Source: Salinibacter pepae (GTDB lineage: Bacteria > Bacteroidota > Rhodothermia > Rhodothermales > Salinibacteraceae). From it: a DNA stretch of 64,000 bases. Where the stretch lies: NCBI RefSeq assembly GCF_947077775.1, contig NZ_CAMTTE010000001.1:930001-994000 (forward strand), written 5' to 3'. The translations under genes and the position numbers were made by a program. The notes below the pieces were generated by a model. It was not told where the DNA came from. It did not search any database and saw nothing but the letters and a program-made list of their open reading frames with translations. This document shows, piece after piece, positions 17,861-26,068 of the stretch (position 1 is the first letter of the stretch; each line of letters starts with the position of its first letter).

Positions 17861-18508
17861 GTGCTCGTGAGATCGTCTCTCCTTGCTCTTCTGAGTCTCG
17901 CCCTCATGGCGGTCGCCCCCGCCCACGCGCAGGAGGCGTCGGAAGAGTGTACGGTCGGCCAACTGGAAATGACGAGCTCGTCTTCGTCCTCCGCGTCCCC
18001 GGGCAGGCGCCCCGACTCGTCCGCCACGCGGGCCAAGCGGTCCGCCGTCACCGATCCACGCCCCGCCGTGTCGGTAGCCCCCACGACAGAGGCGGAGTCC
18101 TTCGTGCAGAACCGCATCGAGGAGGACGGCCTCCACGTGGTCCACTTCTGGGCCCCCTGGTGTGCCAATTCACGGAACGAGCTGGACAACGGCTGGGCCG
18201 GCCTCGTCGCCGACAACCCGGACGTCACGTTTACGTTCGTCACTGTATGGAACGACGACGAGAGCGGGGCCGCGATGCTGAACGACTACAACCTTCCGGA
18301 CCGGGTCGTCGAGGTGACCCAGCCGGACCTCGGCCCGAGCGACACAGAGGCAAATCGGCGGTACGCCTTCCTCGGGCTCCCCGTCACCTGGATTCCGTCG
18401 ACCTGGATTTTTCACAGCAACGGGGAACTCGCCTTCGCCATGAACTACGGCGAGATGGAGATGCAGACTGTTCAGAGGCTCCTCAACGCGACGAGCGCAG
18501 ACTGGTAG
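17861..18508 (+). CDS. Exported thioredoxin-fold protein with CxxS active site
   Basis: About 215 residues. The N-terminus is a signal peptide ending AHAQ, followed by a Ser/Arg/Pro-rich linker of about 50 residues, then a thioredoxin/TlpA-like domain beginning near TEAESFVQNRIEEDGLHVVHFW. The active site is WAPWCANS (Cys101, Ser104), so the resolving Cys of the usual CxxC is Ser. The later GLPVTWIPSTWIFHSNGEL segment carries the expected cis-Pro region. A CxxS site suggests a monothiol or isomerase-like role, or binding without redox turnover. The start is uncertain: GTG at 17861 or 17867, or an ATG at 17765 overlapping rsmI. Confidence 0.65.
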   Translation: MLVRSSLLALLSLALMAVAPAHAQEASEECTVGQLEMTSSSSSSASPGRRPDSSATRAKRSAVTDPRPAVSVAPTTEAESFVQNRIEEDGLHVVHFWAPWCANSRNELDNGWAGLVADNPDVTFTFVTVWNDDESGAAMLNDYNLPDRVVEVTQPDLGPSDTEANRRYAFLGLPVTWIPSTWIFHSNGELAFAMNYGEMEMQTVQRLLNATSADW

Positions 18509-18590
18509 CCTTCGTCCTCGGGGCGGCCGTGCCCCGCCCCGTACCTCCCGATATTCGCGCGCTTCTCGACACCAACGCCGTTCCGTTAGG

Positions 18591-21527
18591 ATGAATCGGA
18601 AGAGGATTGACCGTCTTACCGCTGGGCTCGTCTTTCTTTGGGCGCTCGGCCTGTACGTGGCGACCGTTGCACCGACCGTCTCGTTTTGGGACCCCGGGGA
18701 GCGCATCGCAAGTGCCTACACCCTCCAGGTAATGCACCCGCCGGGGGCACCGTTCTACCTGCTGTTGGGCCGGCTCTTCGCCATGCTGGCCCCGTCGCAG
18801 GAAACGGTCGCCCTGGCAGTCAACCTGCTCTCGGTCCTGGCCAGCGCCGGGACGGTCCTGCTCGCCCACCTGGTCATCGTCCGCCTCGTGCGGCGATGGC
18901 AGGGCGATCGGAGTGCGCTCGACACGGGGCCCTACGTCATTTCCCTCGCGAGCGGGGTGGTCGGGGCCGTGGCCTTTTCGGTGAGCGACTCCTTCTGGTT
19001 CAACGCGGGCATTGCCGAGGTCTACGCCCTCTCAACCTTCTTTACCGCGCTGGTCGTGTGGCTCGTGTTGCGGTGGAGCGACGCGGCCCGTGCGGAGGAG
19101 GCGCAGCGGGGCGGCAGCCGACAGCCGTTCCAACTCAACGCCAACCGCTACCTCGTCCTCATTGCCTTTCTTTTCGGCATGGCCACCGGGGTCCACCTCC
19201 TGAGCCTGCTGGCGTTCTTCTTCGTCGCGTTCATCGTGTTCTTTACGGAGTTTGACCGCGAGCACTGGACCTCCCGCCAGCGCTGGCTCCGCATCGTCGG
19301 GGCGGGGGCCGTCGCCTCCCTCCTGTTCTTCAGCATCTATCCGGGCCTCATCGTGGGGCTGCCCAGCCTCTTCGCGTCCGTCGGGGCCCCGTTCCTCACG
19401 GCAATCGTCCTCGGCCTCGTCCTCGCCTACGGGGTCTATGCCACCCACCAGCGGCGCATGCCGGTGGCCAACCTGGCCTTCATGTGCGTCACGGTGATCT
19501 TTATCGGCTACGCGTCCTACGCGCTCGTCTTCGTCCGGAGCGCGACCGATCCGCCGATCGACATGAACGACCCGGACACCATCGAGAAGTTCATCTCGTA
19601 TCTGGAGCGGGAGCAGTACGGCGACACGCCGCTCCTGCAGGGCGTCACCTTCAACGACGAGACCGGCCAGGTGAGCCGCCGCGACGGCGAGTCGACCCTC
19701 TTCCCCCGGCGCCACTCCGTAGACCCTCAGCACTGGAAGGTCTACAAACGCTACGACTCCGACCTGGAGTTCTTCGTCGACTACCAGGTGGGGTACATGT
19801 ACGTCCGGTACTTCCTCTGGAACTTCTCGGGGCGCGCGAGCGACGTGCAGGGGGCGCCCTGGATCACCGGCATCCCCGGGCTCGACCAGCACGCCAACAC
19901 CCAATCGCTGGAGACCCCGAGCGAGAAGGAGTCGCGGAACGTGTACTTCGCCCTGCCGCTCCTTCTGGGGCTGTTCGGCGCCTTCTACCACTTCGGCCGC
20001 GACTGGCGGCGGGCATTTAGCGTCTTCGTGCTGTTCTTTATCACGGGCATCGGCATCATCATCTACCTGAACCAGACGCCGATGCAGCCGCGCGAGCGGC
20101 ACTACTCGTACGTCGGGAGCTTTTTCGCCTTTAGCCTGTGGATCGGGATTGGGGCCGGGGGGGTGATGCAGATGGCCTACGAATCCGTCCGCGACTCGCT
20201 GTCCGGAGTCGCCCGGCTGATGCCGGCCCTCGGGGCCGGGCTGCTCGTCTTCATGGCCGTCCCCGGCTGGATGACGCTGGAGAACTACGGCGACCACGAC
20301 CGCTCCGAGAACTACGTGCCGCGCGACTACGCGCACAACATGCTCACCAGCGTCGAGGAGAACGGCATTCTGTTCACCAACGGCGACAACGACACCTACC
20401 CGCTGTGGTACCTGCAGACCGTCGAGGGGGTGCGGAAGGACGTGCGCGTGGTGAACCTGTCGCTGCTGAACACGAAGTGGTACGTGCGCCAGCTCAAGAA
20501 CGAGGCCGCGTACGCGTCGGAGCCCCTGCCCATCTCCCTGTCGGAGGACCGGATCGACCAACTGGGCTACCGGCGTTGGAAGCCCAAGCAGATGAAACTG
20601 CCGGTGGACACCGACGCCCTCCAGTCCGACCTTGCCGCCTACCTGCCCGACTCCTCCGCCGCCTCGCGCCTCGAAAGCCCAATGGCCTGGGAGCTGAAGG
20701 GCCGTCCGTTCCGGCAGGACACGCGCATCCTGCAGACCGCCGACGTGGTCACCTACGACATGCTGCGGACCAACGCGCAGAACGGATGGTCCCGCCCCCT
20801 GTACTTCGCCGTCACGGTGGCTCGCTCCGGACAGCTTGGCCTCAGCAACTACTTTCAACTGGAGGGCCAGGCCTACCGCGTGCTTCCCATCAAGCACAAC
20901 AGCCCCCTCGGCCGGGTCATTCCGGGCCTGACCGACGAGCGCATGGCGGACTTCCGGTTCACCAACCTGAGTGACTCAACCGTCTACTACAACGAAAATG
21001 CACGGCGGATGATCGACGGGTATCGCCTGCACTACTCCCACGCCGCCGAACAGCTGGGGCAGAAGGGCCACTCGGACACCGCCGGGCGCCTCCTGACCGA
21101 CTTTACGGAGGCGGTGCCGTTCTCGACCATCCCGGCCGACATGCAGACGCTCTTCTTTACCGCCCGGGCCTACCAGAGCCTGGGCCGAACCGACAAGGTG
21201 GCCGGCCTCCTCGCCGACGCCGAACCCATGGTGTTCGATCGGCTCCGGTCGGCAAGCTCGCGCCGCCGGTTCAGCCGGGCCCTCCAGTACGCGGGCCGGG
21301 TTCGCTCTTCCTACCTGAAGGCCAACCAGACGGGCGCCCTCGAGTCTTTCGACCAGGAACTTGAGCGGGTGCTGGCCGACGCCTCCTTCCAGGTCCCCGC
21401 CCGGGTGCGTCAGGCGTACGGCCTCGCCAGTGACTCGGCACGGGAGCCGTCCCGGATGCCCGCCGTGCCGGGCGCTCCGCCGAGCACTCCATCCCAACAG
21501 CCCGACCAGCCCGCCTCGAATGAGTAG
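18591..21527 (+). CDS. DUF2723 polytopic membrane protein, probable protein O-glycosyltransferase
   Basis: A 978-residue inner-membrane protein. The N-terminal half has about 10-12 membrane segments and the DUF2723 signatures FWDPGE (residues 32-37) and MHPPGAPFYLLLGRLFA. The family includes eukaryotic TMEM260, an O-mannosyltransferase, and has the GT-C-like layout in which the acidic residue of the first loop is catalytic; Asp34 or Glu37 is the candidate here. The second half is soluble (NYVPRDYAHNMLTSVEENG, NGDNDTYPLWYLQTVEGV) and ends in a helical, TPR-like region. I infer transfer of a lipid-linked sugar to exported proteins; the donor and targets are unknown. Confidence 0.75.
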   Translation: MNRKRIDRLTAGLVFLWALGLYVATVAPTVSFWDPGERIASAYTLQVMHPPGAPFYLLLGRLFAMLAPSQETVALAVNLLSVLASAGTVLLAHLVIVRLVRRWQGDRSALDTGPYVISLASGVVGAVAFSVSDSFWFNAGIAEVYALSTFFTALVVWLVLRWSDAARAEEAQRGGSRQPFQLNANRYLVLIAFLFGMATGVHLLSLLAFFFVAFIVFFTEFDREHWTSRQRWLRIVGAGAVASLLFFSIYPGLIVGLPSLFASVGAPFLTAIVLGLVLAYGVYATHQRRMPVANLAFMCVTVIFIGYASYALVFVRSATDPPIDMNDPDTIEKFISYLEREQYGDTPLLQGVTFNDETGQVSRRDGESTLFPRRHSVDPQHWKVYKRYDSDLEFFVDYQVGYMYVRYFLWNFSGRASDVQGAPWITGIPGLDQHANTQSLETPSEKESRNVYFALPLLLGLFGAFYHFGRDWRRAFSVFVLFFITGIGIIIYLNQTPMQPRERHYSYVGSFFAFSLWIGIGAGGVMQMAYESVRDSLSGVARLMPALGAGLLVFMAVPGWMTLENYGDHDRSENYVPRDYAHNMLTSVEENGILFTNGDNDTYPLWYLQTVEGVRKDVRVVNLSLLNTKWYVRQLKNEAAYASEPLPISLSEDRIDQLGYRRWKPKQMKLPVDTDALQSDLAAYLPDSSAASRLESPMAWELKGRPFRQDTRILQTADVVTYDMLRTNAQNGWSRPLYFAVTVARSGQLGLSNYFQLEGQAYRVLPIKHNSPLGRVIPGLTDERMADFRFTNLSDSTVYYNENARRMIDGYRLHYSHAAEQLGQKGHSDTAGRLLTDFTEAVPFSTIPADMQTLFFTARAYQSLGRTDKVAGLLADAEPMVFDRLRSASSRRRFSRALQYAGRVRSSYLKANQTGALESFDQELERVLADASFQVPARVRQAYGLASDSAREPSRMPAVPGAPPSTPSQQPDQPASNE

Positions 21528-21562
21528 CCCCTGGGGGCCTTCGGCGTCGCTGCGTCTTTGCC

Positions 21563-21591
21563 TTGACAGAGGGACCGACCCAGACTATATT
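21563..21591 (+). promoter_or_regulatory. Sigma70-type promoter for the cold-shock gene
   Basis: TTGACA at 21563-21568 and TATATT at 21586-21591 with a 17-base spacer. This is the best consensus promoter in the window. A transcript would start near 21598, giving a leader of about 213 bases before the cold-shock ATG. Confidence 0.75.
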
Positions 21592-21597
21592 TAGCGG

Positions 21598-21810
21598 CAG
21601 TTATCACGTCGCGTCGTACCTTCCCGTGTTTTGCAGGGTGCCGCGTGCGTGAGACTGCGTGTGACCGTTTCCTGATCTTTCTGGGATTCACCTCACACCA
21701 CCCTAGACATCCGCCGGGGCCCGGTGCGTACTGGTATTTCGCCGCATCCCTTTTCCCCCGCGCGGACGAATCTTTCGGGACGATCCAGTCACTGTGATTG
21801 AATCGATATT
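21598..21810 (+). promoter_or_regulatory. Long 5' leader of the cold-shock gene, possible RNA thermosensor
   Basis: About 213 untranslated bases lie between the predicted transcription start and the ATG at 21811. No reading frame in it looks coding. The length resembles the 5' leaders of enterobacterial cspA mRNAs, whose fold changes with temperature. No sequence match to those leaders is claimed; the regulatory role is inference. Confidence 0.45.
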
Positions 21811-22143
21811 ATGAGGACAAGCACGGTCAAGTGGTTCGACGCCAAGAAAGGGTACGGATTTATTCATCACCCCGACGACGGCGAGGACGTCTTCGTCCAC
21901 TACTCGAATATTCAGTCGGACGACGATTTCAAGACCCTGAAGAGCGACCAGCCCGTCCGCTTCGAGATGAACGATGGGCCGAAGGGCCTCCATGCCCTGG
22001 AGGTGTCTCCCCTGGACGACGAGGAGACGCCTTCTGCGGACGACGACAATGAGCCGGAACTCACGCCCGCGGACGTCGACCCCACCGCCACCGTCGATCC
22101 GTCTCCGTCCGGCAACGAATCCTCGTCGGATTCGTCGTGGTAG
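21811..22143 (+). CDS. Cold-shock domain protein with acidic C-terminal tail
   Basis: Single-stranded nucleic-acid chaperone. Residues 1-68 form a CspA-type domain with RNP1 KKGYGFIHH (residues 12-20) and RNP2 VFVHY (27-31). Unlike standard 65-70 residue Csp proteins, this one has a roughly 40-residue tail rich in Asp, Glu, Pro and Ser (EETPSADDDNEPELTPADVD). The tail may be a halophilic solubility feature or may modulate RNA binding. It is preceded by a strong promoter and a long leader, and followed after 39 bases by ybeY. Confidence 0.92.
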   Translation: MRTSTVKWFDAKKGYGFIHHPDDGEDVFVHYSNIQSDDDFKTLKSDQPVRFEMNDGPKGLHALEVSPLDDEETPSADDDNEPELTPADVDPTATVDPSPSGNESSSDSSW

Positions 22144-22182
22144 CCTTCTCGCGTACTCCCTCCAGTCCACCCGTCCGGCGCC

Positions 22183-22656
22183 GTGCCCCCCGAGTACCCG
22201 GAGCCCCTTTCGATTGAACAAGACCATCCCTCCCGTGAACTCGATGCAGGGACCCTTCGGCACGTAATCCGCCATGTGGTGGACGCGGAGGGGGCGTCAC
22301 TGACCCACTTGAGCCTGGTGCTCACCGACCACGATACGGTTCGCCGCCTGAACCAGTCGTACCTCGACCACGACTACGACACGGATGTGCTCTCCTTCTC
22401 GCTCCGGGAGGGGCCCGCCCCTTCGTCTGGGGCCTCCGGGGCGGGGGTTGAGGGGGAGGTGTACGTGGATCTGGACACGGCGGCCGAGCGCCACGACGAG
22501 TTCGATGCGTCGTTCGAGCGCGAGGCCTACCGGTACGTCGTGCACGGCCTTCTGCACCTCGTCGGGTACGACGACGCACAGCCGGCGGGGCAGGACGAGA
22601 TGCGGGAGAAAGAGGACCAGTACCTCAACGCCGTGCTGCCGGCCCCTTCCTCTTGA
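22183..22656 (+). CDS. ybeY: Endoribonuclease YbeY (rRNA maturation factor)
   Basis: Metal-dependent single-strand endoribonuclease needed for 16S rRNA 3'-end processing and ribosome quality control. The 157-residue protein has the family core LNQSYLDHDYDTDVLSF and the metal site HGLLHLVGYDD (His121, His125, Asp131). The third ligand is Asp where E. coli has His; I recall the same substitution in other Bacteroidota, so it is probably lineage-typical. A short Pro/Ser/Gly insert follows LREG. The start is a GTG at 22183, 39 bases after the cold-shock stop. Confidence 0.9.
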   Translation: MPPEYPEPLSIEQDHPSRELDAGTLRHVIRHVVDAEGASLTHLSLVLTDHDTVRRLNQSYLDHDYDTDVLSFSLREGPAPSSGASGAGVEGEVYVDLDTAAERHDEFDASFEREAYRYVVHGLLHLVGYDDAQPAGQDEMREKEDQYLNAVLPAPSS

Positions 22657-22834
22657 CGGGCGGGCCTGTGAGGAGGTTGGGCTTCAGTGCGGGCCGGAAG
22701 GCCCCCGGAATCCACCGCCGGTCGTGCCCGTGGAACCATTTCCCGTATCTTAGAATGTGAAAATGTCCCTTCGGGCACAGAGGGGAGCGGCGGGGGCTGC
22801 CTCGTCTACCCACTCACAACAGAGGGCCCGCCTT

Positions 22835-23155
22835 ATGGCTTTCCAGACCCAAGTCACGACCCGTCACGTCGACGTGAGCGATCGCGTCCACGAGTATGCC
22901 CGGGACCGCACCGCCAAGCTGGAGCAGTTCTACGACGGGATTACCGGCGCACACGTCATTCTCGGGAAGGACAACTCCCCCGCCGAGAACAAGACCGCCT
23001 CAATCAACATCGACGTGTATCAGAAGCGCCTCTCGGCCGAGGACGCGGCGAGCAGCCACGAGGAGGCGATCAACCTATGCGTGGACCACCTGCGCCGGCA
23101 GCTTGAAAAATACAAGGCCAAGCTCCGAAGCAAAGACAAGGACGCCCACCGATAG
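22835..23155 (+). CDS. hpf: Ribosome hibernation promoting factor, short form
   Basis: Binds the 30S subunit at the mRNA and tRNA sites to inactivate ribosomes in stationary phase. The 106-residue protein has the HPF/YfiA fold: MAFQTQVTTRHVDVSDRVHE at the start, then the basic helix-containing segment EEAINLCVDHLRRQLEKYKAKLR. It lacks the C-terminal dimerisation domain of long HPF. I chose the ATG at 22835 to match family N-termini; an in-frame ATG 78 bases upstream adds unrelated residues. Followed by an intrinsic terminator. Confidence 0.88.
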   Translation: MAFQTQVTTRHVDVSDRVHEYARDRTAKLEQFYDGITGAHVILGKDNSPAENKTASINIDVYQKRLSAEDAASSHEEAINLCVDHLRRQLEKYKAKLRSKDKDAHR

Positions 23156-23181
23156 CACCTGCCGACAACGACATCCCTTTC

Positions 23182-23225
23182 GACGGGCTCGGCACCGGCA
23201 TCCCGGCCGCCGGGCCCGTCTTTTG
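23182..23225 (+). terminator. Intrinsic terminator after hpf
   Basis: Stem GACGGGC (23182-23188) pairs with GCCCGTC (23214-23220), with further GC pairing inside the loop, followed directly by TTTT. Confidence 0.75.
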
Positions 23226-23263
23226 TTCTGGAGGTGGGCCCCCTCCTGCGCCACCTCTCCCTC

Positions 23264-24223
23264 CTACGCCACCTCTTCGTGCATGGGCTCCACGACCTTC
23301 TTGACCGTGTCCGCGCTCGACATGATGTAGAAGTGGATGCCCGGAACCCCCGCTTCCATCAGTTCTCGGGCCTGGCGGATCGCCCAGTTGACACCAATTC
23401 GCTCCACGTCGTCGGGGTCCGCCGCGTCCACCTCCGCAGCGAGCTCCTCCGGAATCTCCGTGTGAAAGTACTTCGGCAGGAGCCGCAGGTGACGCTTCCG
23501 CTTCAGGATCTTTAGTCCGGGGACGATGGGGACTTCGATGCCCACCTCTCGGCACTTGTCGACGAAGTTGAAGAAGTACTCGTTGTCGAAGAACATCTGC
23601 GTCACGATGTAGTCGGCCCCCGCGTCGACCTGCTCCTTGAGCCGCATGATGTCCCAGGCGAGGTTCGGGGCTTCGAAGTGCGTTTCGGGGTATCCCCCCA
23701 CGCCCACGCAGAAGTCCGTCGGCTCGGCGTCCATGAGGTCCTCCAGGTACGTCCCCTCATTCATGTCCTGAATCTGCCGCACGAGGTCCATCGCGTATTC
23801 GTTGCGCGACCGGTTGCCCGAGATGGACTTCTCGTAGCCGTTGTCGTCCCCCCGAATGGCAAGCACGTTCTCGACCCCGAGGTAGTTAAGCTCGATGAGG
23901 GCATCCTCCGTTTCCTCGCGCGTGAATCCCTTGCAGAGGATGTGGGGAACGGTATCGATGTCGAAGCGTGCCTCGATGGCCGCGCAGAGGCCGATCGTTC
24001 CGGGCCGCTTCCGCTTTACGCAGCGCGTCCAGGTTCCGTCGTCTTTCTGCTTGTATTCCACCTCCGCCGAGTGACTGGTAACGTCGATGAACGGCGGCTC
24101 GTAAGGCATCAACTCCTCAACCACGCCTAGAATCTGGTCCGCCGACCCGCCCCGCTTGGGGGGAATGATTTCGTACGAAATCAGGGGCTCCGATTCGCGA
24201 TCAAAATGCTCGGTAACCTTCAT
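23264..24223 (-). CDS. metF: Methylenetetrahydrofolate reductase
   Basis: FAD-dependent reduction of 5,10-methylene- to 5-methyl-tetrahydrofolate, supplying methyl groups for methionine synthesis. The 319-residue TIM barrel shows EIIPPKRGGSADQI at the start (Glu of the FPPK-like motif), DVTSHSAEV, LCKGFTREETEDAL, VLAIRGDDNGYEKS and the FAD/folate segment YIVTQMFFDNEYFFNFVD. It ends with VPGIHFYIMSSADTVKKV. Divergent from a nucleosidase gene that would also serve the methionine/SAM cycle. Confidence 0.94.
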   Translation of the reverse strand: MKVTEHFDRESEPLISYEIIPPKRGGSADQILGVVEELMPYEPPFIDVTSHSAEVEYKQKDDGTWTRCVKRKRPGTIGLCAAIEARFDIDTVPHILCKGFTREETEDALIELNYLGVENVLAIRGDDNGYEKSISGNRSRNEYAMDLVRQIQDMNEGTYLEDLMDAEPTDFCVGVGGYPETHFEAPNLAWDIMRLKEQVDAGADYIVTQMFFDNEYFFNFVDKCREVGIEVPIVPGLKILKRKRHLRLLPKYFHTEIPEELAAEVDAADPDDVERIGVNWAIRQARELMEAGVPGIHFYIMSSADTVKKVVEPMHEEVA

Positions 24224-24315
24224 GCGGTCCGTGATATTCGGTTACGAATTTGCTTGATTGTAGCCGGACGTCATTGTACGCCAACCGTCATACTTTCCAA
24301 AATCCGGGGTGTTCG

Positions 24316-24927
24316 ATGCTCGGCGTTATATTCTCTACACCTAATGAGGCTGCTCCCTTTGTTGAACAGTACGCCGGAGATCGGCTCGGGGAGCTGGAGG
24401 AAGGAGCCCACCTGCAGACTGACGCCGTGGTCGCTACCGTAGTCGGCCCCGGCAAAATCAAGGCCACCCTCGGAACCGAGCGCCTCCTCCACGAGCACGA
24501 CGTCGACACGCTCGTGCATGCGGGCGGGGCCGTCGCGCTCGCCGACGAGCTTGAGGTGGGGGCGGTCGTGGAGACGGCCTTCGTTTTGGAAGGCGACCGC
24601 GTGGAGCTAGAGGCCCCGGACTATCCCCGGATGCCCCTCGAATGCCCTTTCGACCTCGATGTGGAGGGCACGCTCGTCTCGCAGGATCACGTGCGTGGAG
24701 ACGCGGACGCGTCGAGCTACTGGGAGCGCATTGCGGACATGCGGGACGCCACCGGGTATGCCGTGGCCTACGTGGCGGCCCAGCACGGGACCTCGTGCCA
24801 CATCGTGAAGGGCATCACCGGCCGGGCCGACGGGGACGCCGGCACGGTCGCGGATCGGCGGGAGGCACACCGGGCCGTGGCCGCGTTCCTTCAACGGCAC
24901 GTAGACGCTGGCTTCCCCGCGTCGTAG
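24316..24927 (+). CDS. Nucleosidase of the phosphorylase superfamily (MTA/SAH nucleosidase-like)
   Basis: A 203-residue cytoplasmic enzyme with the PNP/MTAN fold: MLGVIFSTPNEAAPF at the start, the Gly-rich HAGGAVALADELEVGAVVE, a mid-domain DMRDATGYAVAYVA that corresponds to the EMEAAA region, and VKGITGRADGDAG that corresponds to the KxISDxAD segment with catalytic Asp. The exact substrate (methylthioadenosine, S-adenosylhomocysteine or futalosine) cannot be fixed because the substrate-binding residues differ from E. coli Pfs. The position beside metF favours the methionine cycle. Composition is acidic. Confidence 0.7.
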   Translation: MLGVIFSTPNEAAPFVEQYAGDRLGELEEGAHLQTDAVVATVVGPGKIKATLGTERLLHEHDVDTLVHAGGAVALADELEVGAVVETAFVLEGDRVELEAPDYPRMPLECPFDLDVEGTLVSQDHVRGDADASSYWERIADMRDATGYAVAYVAAQHGTSCHIVKGITGRADGDAGTVADRREAHRAVAAFLQRHVDAGFPAS

Positions 24928-24946
24928 CGCCTCCGGGTCGCCTTCG

Positions 24947-25312
24947 TCAGTTGCGGCGGGTCCACAGGTCCTCACGCCAGGATTCCGGGATGTCCTCGGA
25001 TCGGCCCCAGACGTAGTCGCGGCGGCTCTCGCCATCCCGACGCGCGCGGCGCCGATCGGCCCGAATCTCGCGCACCCCCACCGATACGTATTCCCCCTCC
25101 GCGGTGGCTTGCTCCCGCTGAACGACGGGGTGTTCGCGGAAGGGGCGCGGGTGTTCGGGATTGTAGAGGCGGTACACCATGGTGCCGGCCCACACCAGCA
25201 GCGCGAAGAACGTAACTCCGACAAGTCCAGCGAACAGAACAACCATGGGCAGCGGCAGCCCCGTGTGATCGAGACGAAACTGAAGCCTCAGCGGATCGTC
25301 ATCCCCCTTCAA
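24947..25312 (-). CDS. Small membrane protein at the end of the oxidase cluster
   Basis: A 121-residue protein with one hydrophobic segment (about residues 20-46, PMVVLFAGLVGVTFFALLVWAG) followed by a charged cytoplasmic tail rich in Arg and Glu (EIRADRRRARRDGESRRDY). It lies 86 bases downstream of subunit IV on the same strand, so it is likely the last gene of the respiratory cluster. It may be an accessory oxidase subunit or assembly factor; I do not recognise the family. Confidence 0.6.
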   Translation of the reverse strand: MKGDDDPLRLQFRLDHTGLPLPMVVLFAGLVGVTFFALLVWAGTMVYRLYNPEHPRPFREHPVVQREQATAEGEYVSVGVREIRADRRRARRDGESRRDYVWGRSEDIPESWREDLWTRRN

Positions 25313-25398
25313 ATCGCTGCTTCGTAGTACCTCGATGGACCGAGAAAGTTCGTGTCCGTCGTGTCACATATCCCCCTTCGGGGCGCCCAGTGCCGCGT

Positions 25399-25848
25399 TT
25401 ACGAGCCGTCGTCGGACGACATGGTCGCTCCGCGGTTTTGATTCGGGTAGTCCGACGGGGCGATCCGCAATGAATCCGACGGAATCGCGTCCTGGCGCTG
25501 CTGGGCGCGCTCCTGCTCGGCCTGAATCTCCTCCACCGTCTGGGCGGTCACGTTCCCCAGGTCGCCCCGGAACGCCGTGTCGAGAAGCGTGATGGTGACG
25601 AACACGACGACAAAGATCGTCCCGATCGTAAAGGTGAGGGCGTTCACCGGGTTGTCGTACTTCAGGTGCATAAAGAAGAGCACCACCAGCGTGGCCTTCA
25701 TCCCCGCAACCCCGAGGGCCACGGGCACGGTGAGGGGGCCGAGGGGGACGTAGGCCACCCCGACCGTCAGGCCGGTCAGGACAATGAGCGCCCCGAACAC
25801 CTTCAGCAGGGTGGACTTGGGAACGATGTGTGGGCCGTCGTGCGCCAT
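25399..25848 (-). CDS. Cytochrome c oxidase subunit IV (prokaryotic type)
   Basis: A 149-residue membrane protein with three hydrophobic segments (about residues 13-31, 38-60, 69-88), including the family pattern VAGMKATLVVLFFMHLKYDN, in which the Lys-Ala and the HLKY-type pair are conserved in COX4/CyoD-like subunits. The roughly 50-residue soluble C-terminus is Gln/Glu rich and longer than usual. It stabilises the oxidase core. It follows ctaE after 220 bases that hold an inverted repeat. The start at 25848 gives the family N-terminus; earlier ATGs lie in the repeat region. Confidence 0.85.
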   Translation of the reverse strand: MAHDGPHIVPKSTLLKVFGALIVLTGLTVGVAYVPLGPLTVPVALGVAGMKATLVVLFFMHLKYDNPVNALTFTIGTIFVVVFVTITLLDTAFRGDLGNVTAQTVEEIQAEQERAQQRQDAIPSDSLRIAPSDYPNQNRGATMSSDDGS

Positions 25849-25944
25849 AACGTCGTGAACGTGTTGGGAATCTCGGTTGATGGACCGAAGGCAACCTCTT
25901 TCCGGCATCATTCCCCGCTCCGGAACGAAGACGGAGCACGTGAA

Positions 25945-25990
25945 ACGTGATGCGTGAAGGCGTTCTGATCTCACGCGTCACGCATCACGT
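25945..25990. repeat. Perfect 13-bp inverted repeat in the ctaE-subunit IV gap
   Basis: ACGTGATGCGTGA (25945-25957) and TCACGCATCACGT (25978-25990), loop of 20 bases. The same core occurs in other intergenic regions of this window. It may act as an attenuator or RNA stabiliser between the oxidase genes; there is no long T tract. Confidence 0.85.
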
Positions 25991-26068
25991 CTTTACTGAT
26001 TTCCGGGAAGCAGCAAGTGATACCGTCATGCAGTTCCGCGTACGGATGCGGCTCCAGTTCAACGCGGC

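Noticed and set aside
24224-24315. Possible SAM or cobalamin riboswitch before metF
   Set aside because: The divergent gap is only 92 bases and lacks the conserved boxes of either riboswitch.
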